Shown here piece after piece: positions 24,293 to 35,814 of a stretch of 64,000 bases of DNA. This stretch comes from Castanea sativa (lineage: Eukaryota > Streptophyta > Magnoliopsida > Fagales > Fagaceae). The notes beneath the pieces are model-generated. The model did no database searches and was not told the origin of the DNA. It worked only from the letters and a program-made list of their open reading frames with translations. Location of the stretch: NCBI RefSeq assembly GCF_040712315.1, contig NC_134020.1, positions 46,051,751 to 46,115,750 on the forward strand, written 5' to 3'. A program made the position numbers and the translations under genes. Each line of letters begins with the position of its first letter. Position 1 is the first letter of the stretch.

Positions 24293-25602
24293 CATCTAAT
24301 TTGAGCAATAGTTTCCTGAAGTTCTTAGATCTCTCTGAGTTATTCTTTTCAAGAGAATTATCTAATTCTATCGGCAGTCTAAAGTCCTTGAAGCATTTGA
24401 ATTTCTTTAATTGCAATTTCATAGGGGAAATTCCAAGATCGCTTGGAAATCTCACTCAAATTACTTATTTAGATCCATCAGGGAACAATTTTATTGTGTC
24501 AATTCTAGCTTCACTTGGAAACCTTCCACAAATTAACTATTTGGATCTAAATGAAAACAAGTTTAGTGAGTCAATTCTAACATCACTTGGGAACTTCACA
24601 CAAATTACTGATTTGGATTTGTCATTTAAGAGCACTACCATCAGGTGTGTGTGAGTGTGTCAAATGCCAAATATTTGGCATTTGACACACCAAACACCAC
24701 TATTCAAGCCTCATGAGGTGTTCTAAATGTGCCAAAATTTTACAACATGCTATAGTAACATCATAAGTTTGGCACAATATAGAGATATTTAGCACATCTG
24801 TATATTCTTTTATTATTCATCTTTCTCTCTCTTCTCACAATCTGTCTCTCTCTCCCAACCGGTGTTCTTTCTCTGCCTCTTTCCTCTTTAGATCAAATTC
24901 CCAGCTCCTCCCTCAACTGGAGTTGGTTGTGATTTTGGTATTGGGTGGTTCCGATGGGTTTGGGTTTTGTTGGTTTTGGAGGTGGGTTGCGGTGCCGATG
25001 GGTCCGACCAAACCCAGATCAGAACCATATTGTCGCCTGAAGCTGCATTATCCTCCACTATTGTTGTCGCCAATCTCGCCGCTGACCTCGATGCGTAGTC
25101 CCTCATGCCACGTCGATCTCGCTGCCTTGTTCTCCACAACTCGCAGCCAACCTTTCTCAATCAAGTTGTGGGTGTGAGATTCGGGATGGTGCTGTGGATT
25201 TGAGATTTGAGATGGTGCCGATGGGTTTGAAATTTGTGGTTGTGGGTAGTGGTGTGGTGCTATGGATTTGGCGGCAATTTTAGTTAAATATTATTTTAAA
25301 GTGTGGATATATTATTTTAATGTTTAGAATCCAAGAATAGAAGATGTGATAAATAGGATATTGTAAAATAATGTGGTAAAATAATAAAGTAGGCTTTTGG
25401 TGTGTCAAAATGACATTTTTTATAAGAGACCTAATGGTAATGCTCTAACAATTTCAGTGTTGAGATTCAATTGCCATTTTTTAATTTTATTTGTTTTTGG
25501 CTGACACATTGAACTAACAATTTTTAATTATTGGTACATATTTTAACAGGTTCGCTGCCATTGTCAAAATTGGACTTGTCGAATCTCTACCATTCATACC
25601 TC
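24293..25602 (+). pseudogene. LRR receptor-like protein fragment, interrupted by an element
   Basis: Starts abruptly after KRR1 exon 5. From about 24295 it encodes LRRs (FLKFLDLSELF, SIGSLKSLKHLNFFNCNFIG, EIPRSLGNLTQITYLD, ASLGNLPQINYLDLNENKFS) matching 33470-33600 of the neighbouring receptor-like gene. At 24629/25446 a DNA element splits it. Beyond, the sequence continues as the paralog's exon end, intron (GTTTTTGGCTGACACATTGA) and exon 2 start (CGCTGCCATTGTCAAAATTG), then breaks near 25602 into promoter-like sequence. It also has more SLGN-type repeats than the intact gene at this place. No ATG or signal peptide belongs to it. Confidence 0.8.
24630..25445. mobile_element. PIF/Harbinger-like non-autonomous element (TAA target site)
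   Basis: 816 bp. Ends GAGCACTACCATCAGGTGTG and, reverse-complemented on the right, GAGCATTACCATTAGGTC. Flanked by TAA on both sides (24627-24629, 25446-25448), the 3-bp target of PIF/Harbinger elements. Removing it restores TTGTCATTTAACAATTTCAG, which aligns with the paralogous TGTCGTATAATAATTTCAAC at 33582. The GC-rich centre has open frames on both strands, but none is recognised. Confidence 0.8.
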
Positions 25603-25668
25603 AAATTTTTTTTTGAAAGAAAGATAGAAGACTTTGATTGACTTGACTGTATAGATAAAATATAAATG

Positions 25669-25846
25669 TTAGTGTCTATTTGACAAGATTTTTTTTGCTA
25701 ACTTATTTTACTATTCAGCTTATTTTTGCTACTATTAATGGACCTCATTATACTATTTCAGCTAACTTTTATTTTTATCTATATAGTACTTTTAGCAAAA
25801 AAATTTCAATTTCAGCAAAATAAGCGAATCCCAAACAGACCCTTAA
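25669..25846. mobile_element. MITE copy B; its right end is part of the tandem array
   Basis: Left end TTAGTGTCTATTTGACAAG; right end, reverse-complemented, TTAAGGGTCTGTTTGGGATT. The interior matches the copies at 9836 and 57671. Its last 37 bases or so (TTTCAGCAAAATAAGCGAAT and on) recur at the head of every unit of the array that follows. Confidence 0.65.
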
Positions 25847-26326
25847 TATAAAATTTTCATCCCATCCCATAATTTTTTTTTAATTCAATCAAAGTCCCTG
25901 AATTACGAAATTACGTTGATAGTGTGGCTTTATTATTCAACCATGAATTGTACGTGGTACATTCCTAATAAAATATTCTCAATCATTATAGAATTTTTTT
26001 TTTTTAATTCCAAGAATCATTCATTAGTAAAAATTTTGTCTTTGCATTTTTAATGGGTTAGAATATTTGGTCAAGATGACGTACAATTCACGTTTGAATA
26101 GTAATAAACCTTCAATATCAATGTAGTTTTGTAATTCAAGGATTTTGATTGACTTAAAAAAAAATGAAAGAAAGATGGTAGACTTTGAGTAACTTAAAAC
26201 AATAATAATAAATTGAAAAAAATAAAAAAAGAATTTTGATAACAAAGATAGAAGACTTTGATTGACTTAACGTTGTATATAAAATATAATTGTTATTCTA
26301 AAATTTTCATCCCATTCCCCCCCCCC

Positions 26327-26366
<40 letters not shown>

Positions 26367-27090
26367 AAAGTCAATCAAAGTCCTTGAATTACGAATGATA
26401 GTGTGGCTCTAATATTCTCAATCATTATAGAAAAAAATTGTTTTTTAATTCCAAGAATCATTCATTAGTAAAAGCTAGCATGTAACTTCATACAAACGCA
26501 TAAATTCATTCAAAATTAAATAAAAGTTTTATTATAAAAATATAAATAATTAGTCAAATATAAAAATTTTCAGTTTCAGCAAAATAAGCGAATCCCAAAC
26601 AGACCCTTAATATAAAATTTTCATCCCATCCCATAATTTTTTTTTTAATTCAATCAAAGTCCCTGAATTACGAAATTACATTGACAGTGTGGCTTTATTA
26701 TTCAACCATGAATTGTACGTGGTACATTCCTAATAAAATATTCTCAATCATTATAGAAATTTTTTTTTTAATTCCAAGAATCATTCATTAGTAAAAATTT
26801 TGTCTTTGCATTTTTAATGGGTTAGAATATTTGGTCAAGATGACGTACAATTCACGTTTGAATAATAATAAAGCTTCAATATCAATGTAGTTTTGTAATT
26901 CAAGGATTTTGATTGACTTAAAAAAAAAAAAAAGTGAAAGAAAGATGGAAGACTTTGAGTAACTTAAAACAATAATAATAAATTGAAAAAAAAAATTGAT
27001 AACAAAGATAGAAGACTTTGATTGACTTGACGTTGTATATAAAATATAATTGCTATTCTAAAATTTTCATCCCATCCGCCCCCCCCCCCC

Positions 27091-27148
<58 letters not shown>

Positions 27149-27887
27149 AAAGTCAATCAAAGTCCTTGAATTACGAATGATAGTATGGCTTTAATATTCT
27201 CAATCATTATAGAAAAAATTGTTTTTTTAATTCCAAGAATCACTCATTAGTAAAAGCTAGCATGTAACTTCATACAAATGCATAAATGCATTTAAAATTA
27301 AATAAAAAGTTTTATTATAAAAATATAAATAATTAGTCAAATTATTTAGTCAAATATAAAAATTTTTAATTTCAGCAAAATAAGCGAATCTCAAACAGAC
27401 CCTTAATATAAAATTTTCATCCCATCCCATAATTTTTTTTTTTAATTCAATCAAAGTCCCTGAATTACGAAATTACATTGATAGTGTGGCTTTATTATTC
27501 AATCATGAATTGTACATGGTATATTCTTAATAAAATATTCTCAATCATTATAGAATTTTTTTTTTTAATTCCAAGAATCATTCATTAGTAAAAATTTTGT
27601 CTTTGCATTTTTAATGGGTTAGAATATTTGGTCAAGATGACGTACAATTCACGTTTGAATAATAATAAAGCTTCAATATCAATGTAGTTTTGTAATTCAA
27701 GGATTTTGATTGACTTAAAAAAAAAAAAAAGTGAAAGAAAGATGGAAGACTTTGAGTAACTTAAAACAATAATAATAAATTGAAAAAAAAAAAAGGAATT
27801 TTGATAACAAAGATAGAAGACTTTGATTGACTTGACGTTGTATATAAAATATAATTGTTATTCTAAAATTTTCATCCCAACCCCCCC

Positions 27888-27947
<60 letters not shown>

Positions 27948-28693
27948 AAAGTCAATCAAAGTCCTTGAATTACGAATGATAGTGTGGCTTTAATATTCTC
28001 AATCATTATAGAAAAAATTGTTTTTTTAATTCCAAGAATCACTCATTAGTAAAAGCTAGCATGTAACTTCATACAAATGCATAAATGCATTCAAAATTAA
28101 ATAAAAGTATTATTATAAAAATATAAATAATTAGTCAAATTATTTAGTCAAATATAAAAATTTTCAATTTCAGCAAAATAAGCGAATTTCAAACAGTCCC
28201 TTAATATAAAATTTTCATCCCATCCCATAATTTTTTTTTTTTAAATTCAATCAAAGTCCCTGAATTACGAAATTACGTTGATAGTGTGGCTTTATTATTC
28301 AATCATGAATTGTACATGGTATATTCTTAATAAAATATTCTCAATCATTATAGAAATTTTTTTTTTAATTCCAAGAATCATTCATTAGTAAAAATTTTGT
28401 CTTTGCATTTTTAATGGGTTAGAATATTTGGTCAAGATGACGTACAATTCACGTTTGAATAATAATAAAGCTTCAATATCAATGTAGTTTTGTAATTCAA
28501 GGATTTTGATTGACAAAAAAAAAAAAAAGTGAAAGAAAGATGGAAGACTTTGAGTAACTTAAAACAATAATAATAAATTGAAAAAAAAAAAGAAAAGAAT
28601 TTTGATAACAAAGATAGAAGACTTTGATTGACTTGACGTTGTATATAAAATATAATTGTTATTCTAAAATTTTCATCCCATCCCCCCCCCCCT

Positions 28694-28747
<54 letters not shown>

Positions 28748-29490
28748 AAAGTCAATCAAAGTCCTTGAATTACGAATGATAGTGTGGCTTTAATATTCTC
28801 AATCATTATAGAAAAAATTGTTTTTTTAATTCCAAGAATCATTCATTAGTAAAAGCTAGCATGTAACTTCATACAAATGCATAAATGCATTCAAAATTAA
28901 ATAAAAGTTTTATTATAAAAATATAAATAATTAGTCAAATTATTTAGTCAAACATAAAAATTTTCAATTTCAGCAAAATAAGCAAATCTCAAACAGAGCC
29001 TTAATATAAAATTTTCATCTCATCCCATAATTTTTTTTTTAATTCAATCAAAGTCCCTGAATTACAAAATTACTTTGATAGTGTAGCTTTATTACTCAAT
29101 CATGAATTGTAAGTGGTATATTCTCAATAAAATATTCTCAATCATTATAGAATTTTTTTTTTTTTTAAATTCCAAGAATCATTCATTAGTAAAAATTTTG
29201 TCTTTGCAGTTTTAATGGGTTAGAATATTTGGTCAAGACGACGTACAATTCACGTTTGAATAATAATAAAGCTTCAATATCAATGTAGTTTTGTAATTCA
29301 AGGATTTTGATTGACTTAAAAAAAAAAAGTGAAAGAAAGATGGAAGACTTTGAGTAACTTAAAACAATAATAATAAATTGAAAAAAATAAAAAAAGAATT
29401 TTGATAACAAAGATAGAAGACTTTGATTGACTTGACGTTGTATATAAAATATAATTGTTATTCTAAAATTTTCATCCCATCCCCCCCCCC

Positions 29491-29538
<48 letters not shown>

Positions 29539-31081
29539 AAAGTCAATCAAAGTCCTTGAATTACGAATGATAGTGTGGCTTTAATATTCTCAATCATTAT
29601 AGACAAAATTGTTTTTTTAATTCCAAGAATCATTCATTAGTAAAAGCTAGCATGTAACTTCATACAAATGCATAAATGCATTCAAAATTAAATAAAAGTT
29701 TTATTATAAAAATATAAATAATTAGTCAAATTATTTAGTCAAATATAAAAATTTTCAATTTCAGCAAAATAATCTCAAACAGACCCTTAATATAAAATTT
29801 TCATCCCATCCCATTATTTTTTTTTAATTCAATCAAAGTCCCTGAATTACAAAATTACTTTGATAGTGTGGCTTTATTATTCAATCATGAATTGTAAGTG
29901 GTATATTCTCAATAAAATATTCTCAATCATTATAGAATTTTTTTTTTTTTTTAATTCCAAGAATCATTCATTAGTAAAAAATTTGTCTTTGCATTTTTAA
30001 TGGGTTAGAATATTTGGTCAAAATGACGTACAATTCACGTTTGAATAATAATAAAGCTTCAATATCGATGTAGTTTTGTAATTCAAGGATTTTGATTGAC
30101 TTAAAAAAAAAAAAAAGTGAAAGAAAGATGGAAGACTTTGAGTAACTTAAAACAATAATAATAAATTGAAAAAAATAAAAAAAAAATTTTGATAACAAAG
30201 ATAGAAGACTTTGATTGACTTGACGTTGTATATAAAATATAATTGTTATTCTAAAATTTTCATCCCATCCCCCCCCCCCCCCCACACCCACCCACCCACA
30301 CACACACACACACACACATAAAAGTCAATCAAAGTCCTTGAATTACGAATGATAGTGTGGCTTTAATATTCTCAATCATTATAGAAAAAATTATTTTTTT
30401 TAATTCCAAGAATCATTCATTAGTAAAAGCTAGCATGTAACTTCATACAAATGCATAAATGCATTCAAAATTAAATAAAAGTTTTATTATAAAAATATAA
30501 ATAATTAGTCAAATTATTTAGTTAAATATAAAAATTTTCAATTTCAGCAAAATAAGCGAATCTCAAACAGACCCTTAATATAAAATTTTCATCCCATCCC
30601 ATAATTTTTTTTTTAATTCAATCAAAGTCCCTTAATTACGAAATTACGTTGATAGTGTGGCTTTATTATTCAATCATGAATTGTACGTGGTATATTCTCA
30701 ATAAAATATTCTCAATCATTATAGAAATTTTTTTTTTAATTCTAAGAATCATTCATTAGTAAAAATTTTGTCTTTGCATTTTTAATGGGTTAGAATATTT
30801 GGTCAAGATGACGTACAATTCACGTTTGAATAATAATAAAGCTTCAATATCAATGTAGTTTTGTAATTCAAGGATTTTGATTGACTTAAAAAAAAAAAGT
30901 GAAAGAAAGATGGAAGACTTTGAGTAACTTAAAACAATAATAATAAATTGAAAAAAATAAAAAAAGAATTTTGATAACAAAGATAGAAGACTTTGATTGA
31001 CTTGACGTTGTATATAAAATATAATTGTTATTCTAATATAATTGTTATTCTAAAATTTTCATCCCCTTCCCCCCCCCCCCC

Positions 31082-31114
<33 letters not shown>

Positions 31115-31342
31115 ATCAAAGTCCTTGAATTACGAATAATAGTGTGGCTTTATTATTCATCCGTGAATTGTACGTGGTCTATTCTTAATAAAATATTCTC
31201 AATCATTATAGAAAAAATTGTTTTTTTAATTCCAAGAATCATTCATTAGTAAAAGCTAGCATGTAACTTTATACAAACGCATGAATACATTTAAAATTAA
31301 ATAAAAGTTTTATTATAAAAATATAAATAATTAGTCAAATTA
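25810..31342. repeat. Seven-unit tandem array, about 790-bp unit, promoter-like
   Basis: Units start (TTTCAGCAAAATAAG) at 25810, 26574, 27370, 28168, 28968, 29759 and 30542, giving periods of 764-800 bp. Each unit has, in order: the MITE right end; a left arm (CAATCAAAGTCCCTGAATTA); a loop; a right arm (CAATTCACGTTTGAATAATA, then TTGTAATTCAAGGATTTTGA); a run TAGAAGACTTTGATTGACTT with a TATATAAA; then a poly-C/(CA)n tract and a partial second left arm. The part from the right arm to TATATAAA also forms the proximal promoter of the receptor-like gene (32170-32530). C/CA tracts: about 26317-26363, 27079-27145, 27881-27945, 28682-28744, 29481-29536, 30269-30318, 31069-31113. No coding sequence; Cys-Val and Phe-rich frames here come from the simple repeats. 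Confidence 0.92.
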
Positions 31343-32164
31343 TTTTTTTTAAAGCATGTAACACATGCATACATATAAATACATTTAAAATTAAACGCAA
31401 TTTTTATTATAAAATATAGATAATTAGTCAAATTATTTTTTTAAAGTAAACATAATTAATCACATATTAAAATTCTTACCTAAATTTAATACTACTTATG
31501 ATCATTTAGAATGTGTGGTAATTTTTGTTATGTGGTGATTTTTATTTTATTTATTTTTTGAGAAACATGTGGTGATTTTTATTAAGTATATGTGATTGTT
31601 TTTTTTTTATAAAATTTGTATAGTTCATTAATATTAGATTCTTAATATTTTGCACTCATTAACTCACTTGACACAAAAATTAAAAAACTTAAGTAGATAC
31701 ATAGCACAAGCTTAAGTGGATAATTATGGTGCAGTTTTCATATAAATTTAGACACATAAAGCAAAATTGGATTACAATTTCAAATTCTAATTTAATTTTC
31801 TCTAAGGTTTACCTATTAATATATATATATATATATATATAGATGACTTATAAATTTGATTATTTTAGTTATATGATTATGTTTTTTATGGTTTATTATA
31901 TTGGACTCCTCGTTTTTACACTAAATTAACTATTTTGACACAAAAATTTAAAAATTTGGATTAGATAGAACACATGACGCAAAATTAAATTCTAATTGAA
32001 ATTAATTTTTACACTAATTTAACTCACTTGGCTCAAAAATCTAAAATTTAGATTAAATAAAACACATGATGCAAAATTAGACTCTAATTAAATTCTAATT
32101 TGAAATTTAATTGAATTTTTTTTTTTTACTTTACCTATTATTATATATAGATTGGCGAAATGCT
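31343..32164. other. AT-rich spacer between array and promoter
   Basis: No gene. Contains repeated phrases such as ACACATGACGCAAAATTA and TAACTCACTTG, and a TA tract near 31819-31841. It seems to interrupt the last foldback unit: a left arm stands at 31107-31200 and the next right arm at about 32190-32390. Confidence 0.5.
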
Positions 32165-32319
32165 ATTAATAATTTTGTCATTTGCATTTTTAATAGGTTA
32201 GAATATTTGGTCAAGATGACATACAACTCACATTTGAATAATAATAGGTTAGAATATATGGTCAAAATAACGTATAATTCACGTTTGAATAATAATAAAG
32301 CTTCAATATCAATGTAGTT

Positions 32320-32350
<31 letters not shown>

Positions 32351-32640
32351 GAGGAAGGATGTAGTTTTGTAATTCAAGGACTTTGATTGACTTAAAAAAA
32401 AAAAAAAGTGAAAGAAAGATAGAAGACTTTGATTAACATAAAGCAATAATAATAAATTGAAAAAAAATTAAAAAAAAGAATTTTGATAACAAAGATAGAA
32501 GACTTTGATTGACTTGGCTGCCTATATAAATGTGAATCTCTAATATATTCATCCCATCCCATGCCTTACCGATAACATCACCAAATATTTGCGTCTTTTG
32601 CTTTTTTGTTGTTTTTGTTTTAAGGGTATCAATTATCAAA
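32165..32640 (+). promoter_or_regulatory. Proximal promoter of the receptor-like protein gene, homologous to the array unit
   Basis: Contains GGTCAAGATGACATAC (32210), a second similar GGTCAA, then GGACTTTGATTGACTT (32379) and AGAAGACTTTGATTGACTTG (32498). A TATATAAA follows at 32523-32530, 111 bp before the ATG. TTGACT/TTGACC (GGTCAA, AGTCAA on the other strand) are W-box cores bound by WRKY factors. A T tract of about 30 bases (32321-32350) lies inside. Binding and activity are inferred, not shown. Confidence 0.6.
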
Positions 32641-35600
32641 ATGGGCAAGTGTTTAAGTTGGAAGTATTTCAGTCTACTACTTTCCTTGCTCTTCTTCCAT
32701 TCTCAATTCCCCTTTTCTTCTTCCTTGTCTTCAAACTCCCAATGCTCTGCTCTACTCCATTTTAATCACTCTCTTTCTCTCAATGAAAATGCTTCTCCTA
32801 CTTTAATTGGATATTATTCTACACGTAATATTCAGATGTGTGAAAATTCTTGTCCAAAGACAGGGTCTTGGAAGGAGGATAAGGACTGCTGCACTTGGGA
32901 TGGTGTCGTCTGTGACAATTCCACTCGCCATGTCATTGCCCTTGACCTTAGTTGCAGTTGGCTTTATGGCTCCATTCCTTCCAACAGTACCCTCTTCCTT
33001 CTTCGCCATCTCAGGTTCCTGAATCTCGCTGGGAATGACTTCCAGTCAATAATTTCACCTGAGTTTGGCAATTTTCAGAGTTTGACTCATCTTAACTTAT
33101 CTCTTAACCGTTTTTATGGTGAAATCCCATATGAAATCTCCCAGTTGTCTTCGCTTGTTTCACTTGATCTTTCTTACAACGGTGACCTTGGTTCTTATAG
33201 AAGATCGCAATTGCGATTATTATCAATCAAAACACCAGTTTGGAAAAGAGTCATTGGTAACCTTACCCAGTTAAGGGAACTTCTTCTGGATTTCACAGAT
33301 ATGTCCTCAATTACACCTAATTTTTTGATGAATCTATCCTCCTCTTTGACAACTCTTAGTCTCCATGAGTGTAACTTGCAGGGAACATTCGAAATGAACG
33401 TCTTCCGCCTTCCATGTATACAAACCCTTGATCTTGGGAACAATTACTATCTTGAAGGTTCTCTTCCAAAGTCTATCGGAAGTCTGAAGTCCTTGGAGTA
33501 TTTGGATCTCTCTGATTGCAATTTTACAGGGGCAATTCCAACATCACTTGGAAACCTCACTAAAATGATTTATTTTTATCTGTCGTATAATAATTTCAAC
33601 GGTGAGATTCAAAAATTGCCCCTTTAAATTTTAAGTGTTTTTGGCTGACACATCAAACTGACAATTTTTTTAATTACTGTGGATTCAACAGGTTTGCTGC
33701 CGTCATCAATATTTGACTTGCGGAATCTCTCTGTTTTAGACCTTTACAACAATCAACTTGTTGGTCCCCTTCCTAATCACGTAAGTGGTTTAAATCTCCT
33801 AATTGATCTCTCTTTAAGTTCAAATTTCCTAAATGGGACACTCCCATCTTGGTTATTCAGTTTGACCTCTTTGGTGAGGTTAACTCTTGATCATAATCAA
33901 TTCATTGGTGAGATTGGGGAATTCAAGTATAATAATTCCTTGGACTACCTTGATTTAAGCTATAATATGCTACAGGGCTCTATTCCTAGCTCAATATCTA
34001 GACTTGTGAGCCTTAGTACTCTAGATCTCTCATCAAATAACCTACAGGGCTCTGTTCCTAGCTCAATATCTAGACTTGTGAACCTTATTACTCTAGATCT
34101 CTCATCAAATAACCTACAGGCCTCTGTTCCTAGCTCAATATCTAGACTTGTGAACCTTAATTCTCTATCTCTCTCATCAAATAACCTGAGTATTATGTTG
34201 GACTTAGAAATGTTCTCAAACCTCAATAATCTCAATGATTTCAATTTTTCATCTAACAATTTATTAGTCAGCATCAACAACAATCTAACATTTACCTTGC
34301 CCTATCTGAATAGCTTGTACTTGTCTTCTTGCAACATTAGTGAATTCCCAATTTTCCTAAAAGTAGCTACAAATTTAGGATCCTTGGACCTTTCCAATAA
34401 CAGAATTCATGGTCAAATTCCAGAATGGTTGGGAGCTGTGGGGAGGAATTCATTAACATTTCTGGATCTTTCTCACAACTTTTTGACTAGTATAGATAAG
34501 ATTCCTTGGAATAACCTAAATTTTCTTGATCTCCGTAACAACTTGCTTCAAGGACCATTCCCCATGTTAAATTCTCTTTACCTTCAATATCTCTTTGCCT
34601 CCAATAACAATTTAACTGGGGAAATTCCTTCTTTAATTTGCAATGCAATTTCCCTTCAAGTTCTAGATTTGTCTCATAACAACTTAAGTGGCACGATTCC
34701 AAATTGTTTGGTACGCTCTAATGTACTCTCAGTGTTGGGTTTGCGAATGAATAGTCTTAATGGTACCATACCTACAACATTTTCAAAGGGAAACAATTTG
34801 AGGACTATTAACCTTAATGGCAATCAATTGGAAGGGCCATTGCCACGATCTTTGGAAAATTGTAGGGACTTGGAAGTTCTAGATCTTGGAAACAATAAGA
34901 TAAATGGAACCTTCCCCTATTTTTTGGGAAGTATTCTAAAACTACGCGTTCTTGTCATAAGATCAAACAAATTTCGAGGTCGTATAGGCAATCCTAAGAC
35001 CAAGTTTCCTTTCCCAAATTTGCAAATCTTAGACATCTCTGACAATGAGTTTAATGGTCCTTTGCCAAGAAATTTTTTCAAATATTTGAAAGCCATGATG
35101 AATGTGGATGAAGGAAAAGTTACGTTGAAATATATGGGAGATGAGTATTATCATGATTCTTTGAATGTGATGATGAAAGGGTTGTATGTTGAGTTGGTGA
35201 GAATCCAAACTGTCTTCACAACCATTGATTTTTCAAACAACAGATTCATAGGGGAGATGCCACAAATAATTGGAAGGCTTAAATCACTCTTGGGGGTTAA
35301 CTTTTCTCACAATAACCTTACAGGTTATATTCCATCATCATTTGGAAATTTGACTAATCTTGAATGGTTAGACCTCTCTTTCAACAAGCTCAATGGGGAG
35401 ATTCCCAAGCAATTGGCAGATCTTCCGTGGCTTGAAGTTTTAAAGCTATCACATAACCAACTTATAGGACCCATACCTTTAGGGAAGCAGTTCAATACAT
35501 TCGACAATGATTCATACACCGATAACTTAGGATTATGTGGATTTCCGTTGACAAGAACATGCAACAACCACGAGTCAAAGCAACCACCACCATCCACCTT

Positions 35601-35814
35601 GCAACAAGAAGACAACTTAGAGCCTAAAAATGGGTTTGGTTGGCAAACTGTATCGATAGGTTATGGATGTGGAGTGATATTTGGAACATTAATGGGATAT
35701 CTTTTGTTTAAAATTGGAAAACCAAAGTGGATTGTGAGGATGGTCAAACTAGAGCAACATATCTTACTTAGAAGGCTGAAGAATAATGCCCGCAGAAGTG
35801 GTGGAAGAAAATAA
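32641..35814 (+). CDS. LRR receptor-like protein (Cf-9-type RLP)
   Basis: Two exons: 32641-33601 and 33692-35814, 3084 nt, 1027 residues. Plant RLPs are plasma-membrane receptors without a kinase; many detect pathogen molecules with SOBIR1/BAK1-type partners. Order: signal peptide (about 1-30); Cys-containing N-cap with KDCCTWDGVVCD (about 80-91); a long run of plant LRRs (LDLSxNxLxGxIP); an island (YYHDSLNVMMKGLYVELVRI); final LRRs and the cap LGLCGFPLTRTC; an acidic stretch; a membrane span at about 973-994 with GxxxG motifs (GYGCGVIFGTLMG); and a short basic tail. Exons 1 and 2 join in phase (AAC G / GT TTG, giving NGLLPSS). An intron inside the LRR region is unusual for many RLPs, but the neighbouring pseudogene shares it. 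Three almost identical 24-residue LRRs lie at 33970-34185. Full length and open: probably functional. Ligand unknown. Confidence 0.9.

Noticed and set aside
27715..30315. Minus-strand open frames beginning with Cys-Val repeats in the array
   Set aside because: They are translations of (CA)n and poly-C tracts plus AT-rich unit sequence, recur once per unit and have no protein-like features.
25810..31342. CRISPR-like or centromeric satellite array
   Set aside because: The unit is about 790 bp with internal hairpins and matches the adjacent promoter. There are no short direct repeats with unique spacers, and only seven units sit in gene-bearing sequence.
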